Below, in pieces: positions 8,026 to 15,425 of a stretch of DNA of 35,474 nt; within the stretch, counting starts at the first letter, position 1, and the number at the start of each line of letters is the position of its first letter. The notes beneath the pieces are model-generated. The model made no database searches. It saw only the letters and a program-made list of their open reading frames with translations, and had not been told where the DNA came from. The stretch covers positions 1 to 35,474 of the forward strand of contig DATKRV010000090.1 of NCBI GenBank assembly GCA_035532075.1, read 5' to 3'. Origin of the DNA: CAIVND01 sp035532075 (GTDB taxonomy: Bacteria > Actinomycetota > Acidimicrobiia > Acidimicrobiales > Bog-793). The position numbers and the translations under genes are program-made.

Positions 8026-9807
8026 ATGTCCGATTCGATGAGCGATCGAGCCGCGCTCGATCAGCCCTCGCACAGTCCAACCTCGCCTCCGGATGGAGAT
8101 ACTAGGCAGCTCTCTCCAAATAGCGCTGCAGCGACTCCAAAGATCGGAGATTCGAGGCCAGCTCCTCGCGCCGAAGGCGAGAGCGCGTCCAAGAAGTCAA
8201 ACGGCCAGCCGGGTGATCCGAATCGCGCTCGGCGCCGCAGGCGAGGCGGACGGGGGCGTGGCGGAGCCTCTTCGTCTCTGTCTGCGCAGCGGTCCGCTGT
8301 GGCCGAACGTCCCGAGAGCAACGGAGTGGGTTCTGCTCAAGGGGCTGCGAACCCTGCGAAGGCACAGCAACTCTCGCCATCTGCTCGTGTCGATGTCCCG
8401 GCGGGGAGCATCGACGACGATCTTGTTGCTCCCGGAGTGCTTGGTGCTTTGGCCGACGAGCCGTCGGTCGCGCGAAAGTCTGGCGGTGGCCGCTCGGGCA
8501 CAAAGCGGCGTCGTGGACGCGAGCGCAATGGTCGTCCGCTCGGTCGATACCTGATGTGCGTCCATGTCCAGCCCGAGGTGACTCAGATCGCCGTTCTCGA
8601 AGGGCGCTCGCTGATCGAACATCATGTCGCGCGCGCCTCGGACGGCGAGAACCAGATTGACGGGAATATCTATTACGGCCGGGTCAAGAACGTCCTCCCA
8701 GGCATGGAGGCGGCGTTCGTCGACATTGGAACGCAAAAGAATGCGGTGCTCTATTGGGGCGACGTCGTGACCCATGGCGAGGAGACCGAGGAGGGTGTAG
8801 AGAATGTCAGGCGTATCGAGCACCTCCTGCGTCCAGGTCAAACCCTGATCTGTCAGGTGACGAAGAACCCGATCGGACTGAAGGGCGCGCGGCTCACGGA
8901 GGAGGTCTCGATCCCAGGCAGATTCGTCGTGCTCGTGCCAAATAGTGATGTCTCTGGCATCTCCAAGCGCCTCGATGATCAAGAGCGCAGGAGACTACGC
9001 CGACTTCTTGACGAGATCCGCCCTTCGGGGCATGGCATCATCGTGCGCACCGCCGCCGAGGGAGTCAGCGATGATGATCTGCGGCGCGACGTCGCGATGC
9101 TGCTCGAGCGCTGGCACGAGATCGAGGCACAGGCGCGACGCTCGAGCGCTCCGTCACTATTGCATTCCGAGCCATTGCTTGCGTTACGCGCGATCCGTGA
9201 AGAGCTCAACGAGGATTACCGCGGCGTGATCATCGATGATTTTGAGCTCTATGAGCTGGTCCGCAGCTATGTCACCGAGATCGATCCGGCGCTTGCAGAC
9301 CGCGTCGAGTACTACGACCTTTCGACCGAGTCGCTTCCGATTTTTGAACGCCACCATGTGCATGAACAACTCCACAAGGCGCTCGACCGAAAGGTCTGGC
9401 TCGCTTCCGGGGGATCTTTGATCATCGAACGTACCGAGGCGCTGACGGTGATCGATGTCAATACCGGAAAGAATGTCGGCTCGTCGAACCTTGAAGAGAC
9501 CGTCTTTCGAAATAACCTTGAGGCTGCCGAGGAGATAGCCCGGCAGCTCAGACTGCGAGACATCGGCGGAATCATCGTCATCGACTTCATCGACATGGAG
9601 ATCAAGGTGAACCGCCAGGAGGTGCTCTCGACGCTGCGCGCCGCACTCAGTCGCGACAAGACCCCCACCCAGTGCTTTGAAATCTCTGAACTCGGTCTTG
9701 TCGAGATGACGAGAAAGCGCATCGGCGTCGGGCTCGTGGAATCGCTCTCGGACACCTGTCCTTTGTGCGAGGGGCGCGGTCTCGTCTTTTCCGAGGATTT
9801 CGCCTGA
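8026..9807 (+). CDS. rng: Ribonuclease E/G family endoribonuclease
   Basis: Endonuclease of mRNA decay and rRNA/tRNA processing. The 593-residue protein has a disordered N-terminal extension (about 1-175) rich in S, P, R and G, including an Arg/Gly tract (RARRRRRGGRGRGG). The catalytic core follows: an S1-like RNA-binding part (GNIYYGRVKNVLPGMEAAFVD), the DNase I-like part with metal-binding Asp in VIDVNTGKNVG and IVIDFIDM, and the zinc-link CPLCEGRG near the C-terminus. ATG 8026 is preferred because AAGGG lies about 9 bases upstream; GTG 8005 is an in-frame alternative. Actinobacterial RNase E often has an N-terminal rather than C-terminal extension, as here. Position before rplU-rpmA-obg is conserved in the phylum. 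Confidence 0.94.
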   Translation: MSDSMSDRAALDQPSHSPTSPPDGDTRQLSPNSAAATPKIGDSRPAPRAEGESASKKSNGQPGDPNRARRRRRGGRGRGGASSSLSAQRSAVAERPESNGVGSAQGAANPAKAQQLSPSARVDVPAGSIDDDLVAPGVLGALADEPSVARKSGGGRSGTKRRRGRERNGRPLGRYLMCVHVQPEVTQIAVLEGRSLIEHHVARASDGENQIDGNIYYGRVKNVLPGMEAAFVDIGTQKNAVLYWGDVVTHGEETEEGVENVRRIEHLLRPGQTLICQVTKNPIGLKGARLTEEVSIPGRFVVLVPNSDVSGISKRLDDQERRRLRRLLDEIRPSGHGIIVRTAAEGVSDDDLRRDVAMLLERWHEIEAQARRSSAPSLLHSEPLLALRAIREELNEDYRGVIIDDFELYELVRSYVTEIDPALADRVEYYDLSTESLPIFERHHVHEQLHKALDRKVWLASGGSLIIERTEALTVIDVNTGKNVGSSNLEETVFRNNLEAAEEIARQLRLRDIGGIIVIDFIDMEIKVNRQEVLSTLRAALSRDKTPTQCFEISELGLVEMTRKRIGVGLVESLSDTCPLCEGRGLVFSEDFA

Positions 9808-9951
9808 CCACGGCGAACCTTCCGGGAGGCCGAGGGTTTCGCACGCAGACCGAAGGATATCTGTCGTTCGGGCGGCGCTCAGGTCAAGGTTTCGGGACCG
9901 TTTGATCGCGATAGCGCCGCAAAGCGTGAAAACAGAGCACTCATCCATGGG

Positions 9952-9957
9952 TAGACT
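9952..9957 (+). promoter_or_regulatory. -10 box of a leaderless rplU promoter
   Basis: TAGACT ends ten positions before the rplU ATG (9967), and no Shine-Dalgarno is visible between them. Transcription should start at or just before the ATG, giving a leaderless or nearly leaderless mRNA. No good -35 is visible (AAAACA-like sequence at the expected place). Confidence 0.5.
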
Positions 9958-9966
9958 GTCCGTCTT

Positions 9967-10302
9967 ATGTATGCCGTGATCGCAACAGGTGGAAAGCAAG
10001 AACGAGTTGAGGTTGGCTCGCGCATCGAGGTCGAACTGCTTGGCGCACAGACAGGTGACGAGGTGAATTTCTCGCCCGTCTTGTTGGTTGATGGGCCCGG
10101 GATAGTCTCGTTGCCGGCCGCGCTCGCCAAAGCCGTCGTCTCCGGGCGCGTCGTGGGAGAGTCGAAGGGACCCAAGATCACCGGCTTTACGTACAAGGCA
10201 AAGGCGCGCGGACGCCGTCGCTATGGACACCGCCAGCACTATTCCACGGTTGAGATCACCAAGATCGTAAAGACGAAGACCGCCGTGAAGGCGAAGGCGT
10301 AG
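9967..10302 (+). CDS. rplU: Ribosomal protein bL21
   Basis: Large-subunit ribosomal protein. The 111-residue sequence starts MYAVIATGGKQERVEVG, the standard L21 N-terminus, and includes the conserved GPKITGFTYKAKARGRRRYGHRQHYSTVEITKI-type C-terminal region that binds 23S rRNA. It ends with a short lysine/alanine tail. The gene appears to be read from its own promoter with little or no leader. The rpmA ribosome binding site overlaps its stop codon, so the two are co-transcribed. Confidence 0.97.
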   Translation: MYAVIATGGKQERVEVGSRIEVELLGAQTGDEVNFSPVLLVDGPGIVSLPAALAKAVVSGRVVGESKGPKITGFTYKAKARGRRRYGHRQHYSTVEITKIVKTKTAVKAKA

Positions 10303-10311
10303 GAGGGCGAG

Positions 10312-10569
10312 ATGTCAAAGACCAAGGGTGGCGGTTCGACGCGGAATGGTCGCGATTCAAACGCGCAGCGTCTCGGTGTCAAAGCCTCCGACGGCATGGT
10401 CGTAACGGCAGGTTCGATCATCGTCCGCCAGCGCGGTACTCATTTTCATCCTGGGCAGAACGTCGGGCGCGCCGGTGACGATTCGCTTTTTGCAACCTCG
10501 CATGGCAAGGTGCGTTTTGCGGAGCGACGCGGACGTCGTCTCGTCGATGTCCTCCCCGTCGAGGGCTAG
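10312..10569 (+). CDS. rpmA: Ribosomal protein bL27
   Basis: Large-subunit protein whose N-terminus reaches the peptidyl transferase centre. The 85 residues begin MSKTKGGGSTRNGRDSNAQR, followed by LGVKASDG, IIVRQRGTHFHPGQNVGRAGDDSLFA and GKVRF, all diagnostic of L27. The usual start MAHKK is replaced by MSKTK. An AGGAGG ribosome binding site at 10300-10305 overlaps the rplU stop. A weak hairpin follows before obg. Confidence 0.97.
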   Translation: MSKTKGGGSTRNGRDSNAQRLGVKASDGMVVTAGSIIVRQRGTHFHPGQNVGRAGDDSLFATSHGKVRFAERRGRRLVDVLPVEG

Positions 10570-10645
10570 TCACCCCTCCTCGTCGGCCACTCTTTGGTGC
10601 GTGACGCCCCTCGGCCAGAGGTTCGGTCGCACTTTGGGTATCTGC

Positions 10646-10669
10646 GATGCCGGTTTGGCATCATCTTTT
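10646..10669 (+). terminator. Weak terminator or attenuator between rpmA and obg
   Basis: GATGCC (10646-10651) and GGCATC (10657-10662) form a perfect 6-bp stem with loop GGTTT, followed by ATCTTTT. It lies about 15 bases before the obg start and may lower read-through from the abundant ribosomal genes into obg. The stem is short, so termination would be partial. Confidence 0.35.
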
Positions 10670-10683
10670 GAGTTGAGGAAATC

Positions 10684-11952
10684 ATGGCAAGTTTCATCGA
10701 CGAGGCTCAGCTCCACGTAAAGGCAGGTGACGGCGGAGCCGGAGCAGTTGCCTTTTGGAGGGAGGCACACGTCTCTCGCGGCGGACCAGACGGCGGCGAC
10801 GGCGGCAATGGAGGCGATGTCTATCTCGAAGCCTCCACCAACGTCGTTTCTCTGCTCGGATTTCGCGATCACCCACACCGTCGCGCGGACAGCGGCACTC
10901 ATGGATCCGGAGCGAAGCGTTTTGGTCGGAGCGGCAAGCACGCAGTCGTCTATGTTCCTGAGGGAACGGTCGTGCACACGCTAGACGGTGCCGTGCTTGC
11001 CGATCTTGCGGTCACCGGTGACCGTCTGCTCGCGGCTCAGGGAGGCAGGGGGGGTCGCGGAAACGCGCGATTTCTCACCAACCGGCTGCGCGCTCCCGGT
11101 TTTGCCGAACAGGGAGAGGTCGGTGAGGAGCGCTGGCTGAATCTCGAACTCAAGCTGCTCGCAGACGTCGCGCTGGTTGGATTTCCCAACGTCGGCAAGT
11201 CCACGTTGATCTCGAGGATCTCGGCGGCAAAACCAAAGGTCGCCGACTATCCGTTTACGACGCTTGAGCCACACCTCGGCGTGGTGCGCGTCGGGGGGCG
11301 ATCGGACAACGGGGCTGAGTACACCGTTGCGGACATTCCCGGACTGATTGAAGGGGCAAGCGAGGGGAAGGGCCTCGGATTCCAGTTTCTCCGGCATATC
11401 GAACGTGCCCGCGTCCTTGTCATCTTGATCGATCTTCACGCGCACTCCGAGCGCCCTCCCAAAGAACAGCTTGGCGTCTTGCTGGAAGAGCTGCGTCGCT
11501 ACCGGCCTGAACTGCTCGACCGCCCGCGCATCGTTGTTGGGTCGCGTCTCGATCTTGCTACTGATCCGCGCTCCGGGCCGTTGAGTTACAACGGGGAACT
11601 CGAGATCTCCGCCGTTACCGGTGCAGGACTTGACGAGCTCACTCACCGCCTTGCGCAGATGGTGGTCCGGATGCGTACAGAGCGCCCCTCGCGCTCGACG
11701 GCACCGGTGCTGCATCGACCAGTCGCTGAAGGATTTGTGATCGCCCGGTCCGACAATGGATTCGTTGTCACCGGACGCGACGCGATCAGGGCCGTCGCGC
11801 TCTCCGATCTCACCGATGTCGATGCCCTTGCCCACGTGCACCGCCGACTGAAGCGTCTTGGCGTAGATAGAGCACTGGCGAAGGCGGGCGCGCGCCCGGG
11901 TGACGCGGTGACGATCGGAAACCTCAGCTTTACCTATGAACGCGAGGAGTAG
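10684..11952 (+). CDS. obg: GTPase Obg/CgtA
   Basis: Essential GTPase acting in 50S subunit assembly and stress response. The 422 residues contain the glycine-rich Obg domain (GDGGAGAVAFWREA, GGPDGGDGG, GGRGGRGNARF), the G domain with G1 GFPNVGKSTL, G2 region DYPFTTLEPHLGVV, G3 DIPGLIEGASEGKGLG and SAVTG as G5, and a C-terminal OCT domain ending in LGVDRALAKAGARPGDAVTIG. The usual NKxD motif (G4) appears changed to GSRLDLA, a noticeable deviation. Start ATG 10684 has GAGGAAA just upstream. It follows rplU-rpmA, the conserved arrangement. Confidence 0.95.
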   Translation: MASFIDEAQLHVKAGDGGAGAVAFWREAHVSRGGPDGGDGGNGGDVYLEASTNVVSLLGFRDHPHRRADSGTHGSGAKRFGRSGKHAVVYVPEGTVVHTLDGAVLADLAVTGDRLLAAQGGRGGRGNARFLTNRLRAPGFAEQGEVGEERWLNLELKLLADVALVGFPNVGKSTLISRISAAKPKVADYPFTTLEPHLGVVRVGGRSDNGAEYTVADIPGLIEGASEGKGLGFQFLRHIERARVLVILIDLHAHSERPPKEQLGVLLEELRRYRPELLDRPRIVVGSRLDLATDPRSGPLSYNGELEISAVTGAGLDELTHRLAQMVVRMRTERPSRSTAPVLHRPVAEGFVIARSDNGFVVTGRDAIRAVALSDLTDVDALAHVHRRLKRLGVDRALAKAGARPGDAVTIGNLSFTYEREE

Positions 11953-11995
11953 CCCAGGTCGATTCTTCGACATTCCGGTGATTCTCGGGTTCATC

Positions 11996-12001
11996 TAGGG
12001 T
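11996..12001 (+). promoter_or_regulatory. -10 box before the proB leader ORF
   Basis: TAGGGT ends ten positions before an ATG at 12011, the same spacing as at rplU. No ribosome binding site lies between. This suggests a leaderless transcript starting at the leader ORF. No convincing -35 seen. Confidence 0.35.
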
Positions 12002-12010
12002 AATGAGGTG

Positions 12011-12070
12011 ATGTCGTCAAAGATCCAGACTCCGGTGAGCTCGGTTTCGCGCGTGGGGCGCGGAAGATGA
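12011..12070 (+). CDS. 19-codon leader ORF coupled to proB
   Basis: ATG 12011 opens a 19-residue peptide (MSSKIQTPVSSVSRVGRGR) whose TGA (12068-12070) overlaps the proB ATG (12067) in an ATGA junction. With the -10 box just upstream it would be the first thing translated on the mRNA. proB itself has only a weak ribosome binding site (GGAAG directly before the ATG), so ribosomes ending here may re-initiate on proB. The peptide holds no run of proline codons, so a classical proline attenuator is not evident. It may simply be an untranslated leader or chance. Confidence 0.3.
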   Translation: MSSKIQTPVSSVSRVGRGR

Positions 12071-13182
12071 TCGTCGTCGTCAAGATCGGCACCTCGTCAG
12101 TCACGACCAGCGAGGGACTCGTCAATTACGAGGCCGTTGCCCGTCTGTGTCACGAGGTTGGGTCACTTCGGCGCGAGGGGCACGAGATTGTGCTCGTCTC
12201 GTCGGGTGCCGTCACTGCCGGCGTCGCGGCGCTTCGACCAGATGGCGGACGTCCGACAGATGCGATCACGCTTCAGGCACTCTCTGCAGTCGGTCAGCCT
12301 CGTCTGATGCGAGTCTATGACGATGCGTTGCACGGGGAGGGACTCGTCGCTGGTCAGGTGTTGCTTGTGCCGAATGATTTCGGCGAGCGCCGTCAATATC
12401 TGCATGCGCGTGCGACATTGCTCCGTCTGTTGGAGCTCGGCGTCGTTCCCGTCGTCAACGAGAACGACGCGCTTGCTGACGACGAAATTCGCTTTGGCGA
12501 CAACGACCGGATTGCCGCGCTCGTTGCAAACCTTATTGGTGCGCAGCTGATGGTTCTTTTGACCGATACGCCTGGACTCTTTGACCAGGATCCGCGTTAT
12601 GCCGATGATGCCCTTCTCGTCGAGGAGGTCGTCGAGTTCGACGAGGCGCTCGAGCGTGCTGCCGGGGGACCTGGCAGCGTCGGTAGCAGTGGCGGAATGG
12701 CCTCGAAGCTTGCCGCGGCCCGCATCGCCTCGTGGTCGGGAGTTCGAGTCGTGATCGCGAAATCTGACCGTTCCTCGGTCGTCGCCGATGCGGTCCACTC
12801 GGTCTCTGGCGTCGGCACGGTGATTGCTGCCCGGGAGCGTCGGATTCCGGCGCGCAAACTCTGGATTGCCTTCGCGCTCCCCGCGTCAGCCAGAGTTACC
12901 GTGGACGAGGGAGCAGCAGTCGCGCTCGTCGAGCGAGACGCCTCGCTCTTGCTTGCCGGAGTACGCGCGTGCGCTGGTGGATTTGTGGCTGGGGACGCGA
13001 TCGAGGTGGTCGGAATCGCCGGGGGCGTCTTCGCGAAGGGGATCGCCCGTCTTTCGAGTATCGATGTGGCGGCCCATCTCGAGGGCCGTGATCATGCCGA
13101 GGCTCGGCGCAGTTCCGGCGAGCTGATTCATCGCGACGATCTCGTTGTGCTCCTCGGAGCGATCTCGCCTCGAGACGGCTAG
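12067..13182 (+). CDS. proB: Glutamate 5-kinase
   Basis: Phosphorylates glutamate as the first step of proline synthesis. The 371-residue protein has the amino-acid kinase fold: MIVVVKIGTSSVT at the N-terminus, LVSSGAVTAG, the substrate region VVNENDALADDEIRFGDND, LLTDTPGLFDQDPR, and SVGSSGGMASKLAAARIA. A PUA domain occupies the last ~90 residues. Length matches kinases carrying PUA. ATG 12067 overlaps the stop of the 19-codon leader ORF. proA follows after 66 bases with its own candidate promoter. Confidence 0.96.
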   Translation: MIVVVKIGTSSVTTSEGLVNYEAVARLCHEVGSLRREGHEIVLVSSGAVTAGVAALRPDGGRPTDAITLQALSAVGQPRLMRVYDDALHGEGLVAGQVLLVPNDFGERRQYLHARATLLRLLELGVVPVVNENDALADDEIRFGDNDRIAALVANLIGAQLMVLLTDTPGLFDQDPRYADDALLVEEVVEFDEALERAAGGPGSVGSSGGMASKLAAARIASWSGVRVVIAKSDRSSVVADAVHSVSGVGTVIAARERRIPARKLWIAFALPASARVTVDEGAAVALVERDASLLLAGVRACAGGFVAGDAIEVVGIAGGVFAKGIARLSSIDVAAHLEGRDHAEARRSSGELIHRDDLVVLLGAISPRDG

Positions 13183-13237
13183 TAGGTTGCCCTCGCTCGG
13201 AGGCGATGCACCAAACCAGGCATTGTGTCGCTCTTGG

Positions 13238-13243
13238 TACGCT
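13238..13243 (+). promoter_or_regulatory. -10 box before proA
   Basis: TACGCT ends six positions before the chosen proA ATG (13249), too close for a ribosome binding site, suggesting leaderless initiation. The same TACGCT box precedes the xerC start. The alternative upstream proA start GTG 13225 would place this box inside the gene. Confidence 0.35.
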
Positions 13244-13248
13244 CTGTC

Positions 13249-14496
13249 ATGACGTTGCAGGGACTGAACGAGCTCGCGCTTCGGGCAAAGCGCGCCGCTT
13301 ATATTCTTGCCGGTGCCTCCAGGGCACAAAAGGACGACGCGTTGCGTCGCGCCAGCGAAGCACTCGTTGGGTGCGCTGACGCGATTCTCGAGGCCAACAC
13401 GATCGATGTCGAAACCGCGCGCGCTTCAAATGTGAGCGAGACGGTGATCGATAGGCTGCGCCTAGATCCTGCGCGGATTGAGTCGATGGCAAAGGGACTT
13501 CGCGATGTCGCGGTGCTTGATGATCCCGTAGGCGAGGTCGTCGATGGGTCTGTGCGGCCCAACGGTTTGAGAATTCGTCGTGTACGTGTTCCGTTTGGCG
13601 TCATCGGTATCATCTACGAGAATCGACCGAATGTCACCTCGGACGCGATGGGACTCTGCCTCAAGTCCGGCAACGCAGTGATGCTGCGTGGTTCTGCCAG
13701 CGCAATCGAATCGAACCGGGCGATTGTCGCAGCGTTGCGCGGTGGTGTCGTAGCAGCGGGGCTGCCCGGAGATGTGGTGATACTCGTTGAAGATGTCCGC
13801 CATGAGACTGTTGACGAATTCGTCCGTCTGCGCGGATACATCGATCTGCTCATTCCGCGCGGCGGTCCGTCATTGATTGCGATGGTGCTCGATCGCGCAA
13901 CTGTTCCCTACATCATCGATGGAGATGGGAATTGCCATGTTTACGTGGATGCCTCCGCCGATCTCGATATGGCTGAGCGGATCATTGTCAATGCAAAGAT
14001 GCAGCGACCGAGTGTCTGTAATGCGATGGAGACGCTTCTGGTGCATTGTGACATCGCAGACGTGCTTTTGAAGCGCCTTGACCACCTGCTTGATGGAGTA
14101 GAGCTCGTCGGAGATGAACGCACACGCGCTTCGATCAGGCGCGCGGGAATGGTGACAGAGGCGGACTATGCGACAGAGTTTCTCGATCTGCGGCTTGCGA
14201 TCGGCGTCGTCGAATCACTCGATGACGCGATCAGCCATATTCGCCACTATTCGTCTGGACATTCGGAGGCGATCGTGACGAACGATTACGACAGCGCAAG
14301 TCGGTTTGTCAACGAGGTCGATGCCGCGGCGGTTTTGGTCAATGCCTCGACTCGGTTCGTCGACGGGGGCGAGCTCGGCCTCGGAGCAGAGATCGGCATC
14401 TCCACCCAAAAACTTCACGCGAGAGGACCAATGGGCCTTCGAGAGTTGACCTCCTTGAAATACGTGATCGAGGGAGACGGGCAGGTGCGCACATGA
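13249..14496 (+). CDS. proA: Gamma-glutamyl phosphate reductase
   Basis: NADPH-dependent reduction of gamma-glutamyl phosphate to glutamate semialdehyde, the step after ProB. The 415 residues show ProA signatures: VPFGVIGIIYENRPNVTSDA, CLKSGNAVMLRGSASA, DLLIPRGGPSLI, the catalytic Cys in RPSVCNAMETLLVH, and GLGAEIGISTQKLHARGPMGL near the end. I start at ATG 13249 (MTLQGLNELALRAKRAA), which fits the family N-terminus; GTG 13225 would add eight residues. The 3' end overlaps the next gene in an ATGA junction. Confidence 0.95.
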   Translation: MTLQGLNELALRAKRAAYILAGASRAQKDDALRRASEALVGCADAILEANTIDVETARASNVSETVIDRLRLDPARIESMAKGLRDVAVLDDPVGEVVDGSVRPNGLRIRRVRVPFGVIGIIYENRPNVTSDAMGLCLKSGNAVMLRGSASAIESNRAIVAALRGGVVAAGLPGDVVILVEDVRHETVDEFVRLRGYIDLLIPRGGPSLIAMVLDRATVPYIIDGDGNCHVYVDASADLDMAERIIVNAKMQRPSVCNAMETLLVHCDIADVLLKRLDHLLDGVELVGDERTRASIRRAGMVTEADYATEFLDLRLAIGVVESLDDAISHIRHYSSGHSEAIVTNDYDSASRFVNEVDAAAVLVNASTRFVDGGELGLGAEIGISTQKLHARGPMGLRELTSLKYVIEGDGQVRT

Positions 14497-15407
14497 GCGT
14501 TGCCTATCGATTTGGAGATATCAAGAGTGTCCGGGATGCACTTGCGCGGGTGGGCTATCTGTGCGACGACGCGATCGCGACCGTTCTGTATCTTGCTGAA
14601 CGGCTGCAAAAGCCAATCCTCGTCGAGGGACCTGCTGGAACAGGCAAGACCGAACTCGCAAAGTCACTCGCGCTGGCACTCGCGTCTCGTCTTATTCGTC
14701 TGCAGTGCTACGAGGGGCTCGATGAGTCAAAGGTGTTGTATGAGTGGAACTATCGCAAACAGCTGCTCCGAATCCAGGTCGAGCGGAACGAAGAGGAAGC
14801 CCACGTGGAAAGCCATCGTGACGAATGGCACCGGATCGAAGGCGACATCTTCTCCGAAGAATTCCTTTTGGAGCGGCCGGTGCTCGAAGCGATCCGCGCC
14901 GAGGACGCGGTCGTTCTGCTCATCGACGAGGTCGACCGGGTGGAGATCGAGACCGAGGCGCTCTTACTCGAGGTGCTCTCGGAGTACCAGGTGTCGATCG
15001 CGGAACTCGGCACCGTGCGGGCGCGCCAGATTCCACCGGTCGTACTCACCTCGAACGGCTCGCGTGAACTCTCTGAGGCGCTAAAACGGCGTTGTCTGTA
15101 TCTCTATCTCGACTACCCGAGCGCGGAGCGCGAACGCGAGATCGTGATCAGCAAGGTGCCAGAAATCTCCGAGCGACTCGCCGACGAGGTCGTGCGCGTG
15201 ATCGGACTGCTGAGGTCACTTGATCTTCAAAAGAGTCCTTCGATATCAGAGACGCTTGACTGGGCGCGTACGTTGGTTGTGCTTGGCATTGAGCATCTTG
15301 ATCAGGAAACGACCTCATCAACGCTGAATATTCTGTTGAAATATCGCGAGGATATCGATCGTGCGCAACGCGAGCTGCTTGGCTTCGGTGACAGAGCGCG
15401 CGCGTAG
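14493..15407 (+). CDS. MoxR-family AAA+ ATPase
   Basis: MoxR-type ATPases act as chaperones that insert metals or remodel partner proteins, usually with a VWA-domain protein encoded next door. The 304-residue protein has Walker A GPAGTGKT (about 46-53), the ALASRLIRLQCYEGLDESK stretch typical of the family, Walker B VVLLIDEVDR (about 140-149), sensor 1 in VVLTSNGSRELSEALKRRC (the Arg finger region), and a helical lid. ATG 14493 overlaps the proA stop in an ATGA junction. The VWA protein follows 18 bases later. The proA-MoxR-VWA order also occurs in mycobacteria. The substrate is not predictable from sequence. Confidence 0.88.
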   Translation: MSVAYRFGDIKSVRDALARVGYLCDDAIATVLYLAERLQKPILVEGPAGTGKTELAKSLALALASRLIRLQCYEGLDESKVLYEWNYRKQLLRIQVERNEEEAHVESHRDEWHRIEGDIFSEEFLLERPVLEAIRAEDAVVLLIDEVDRVEIETEALLLEVLSEYQVSIAELGTVRARQIPPVVLTSNGSRELSEALKRRCLYLYLDYPSAEREREIVISKVPEISERLADEVVRVIGLLRSLDLQKSPSISETLDWARTLVVLGIEHLDQETTSSTLNILLKYREDIDRAQRELLGFGDRARA

Positions 15408-15425
15408 GCTGTTTTCGACACCAAG

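Noticed and set aside
9184..10239. Long minus-strand open frame opposite rng and rplU
   Set aside because: It is antisense to two secure genes, with no family resemblance; such shadows are common in GC-rich coding DNA. The same applies to the minus-strand frames at 5829-6785 and 10981-11994.
12731..12755. GGGAGTTCGAGTCG as a tRNA T-arm
   Set aside because: It lies inside proB in frame, and no acceptor or anticodon stem can be built around it.
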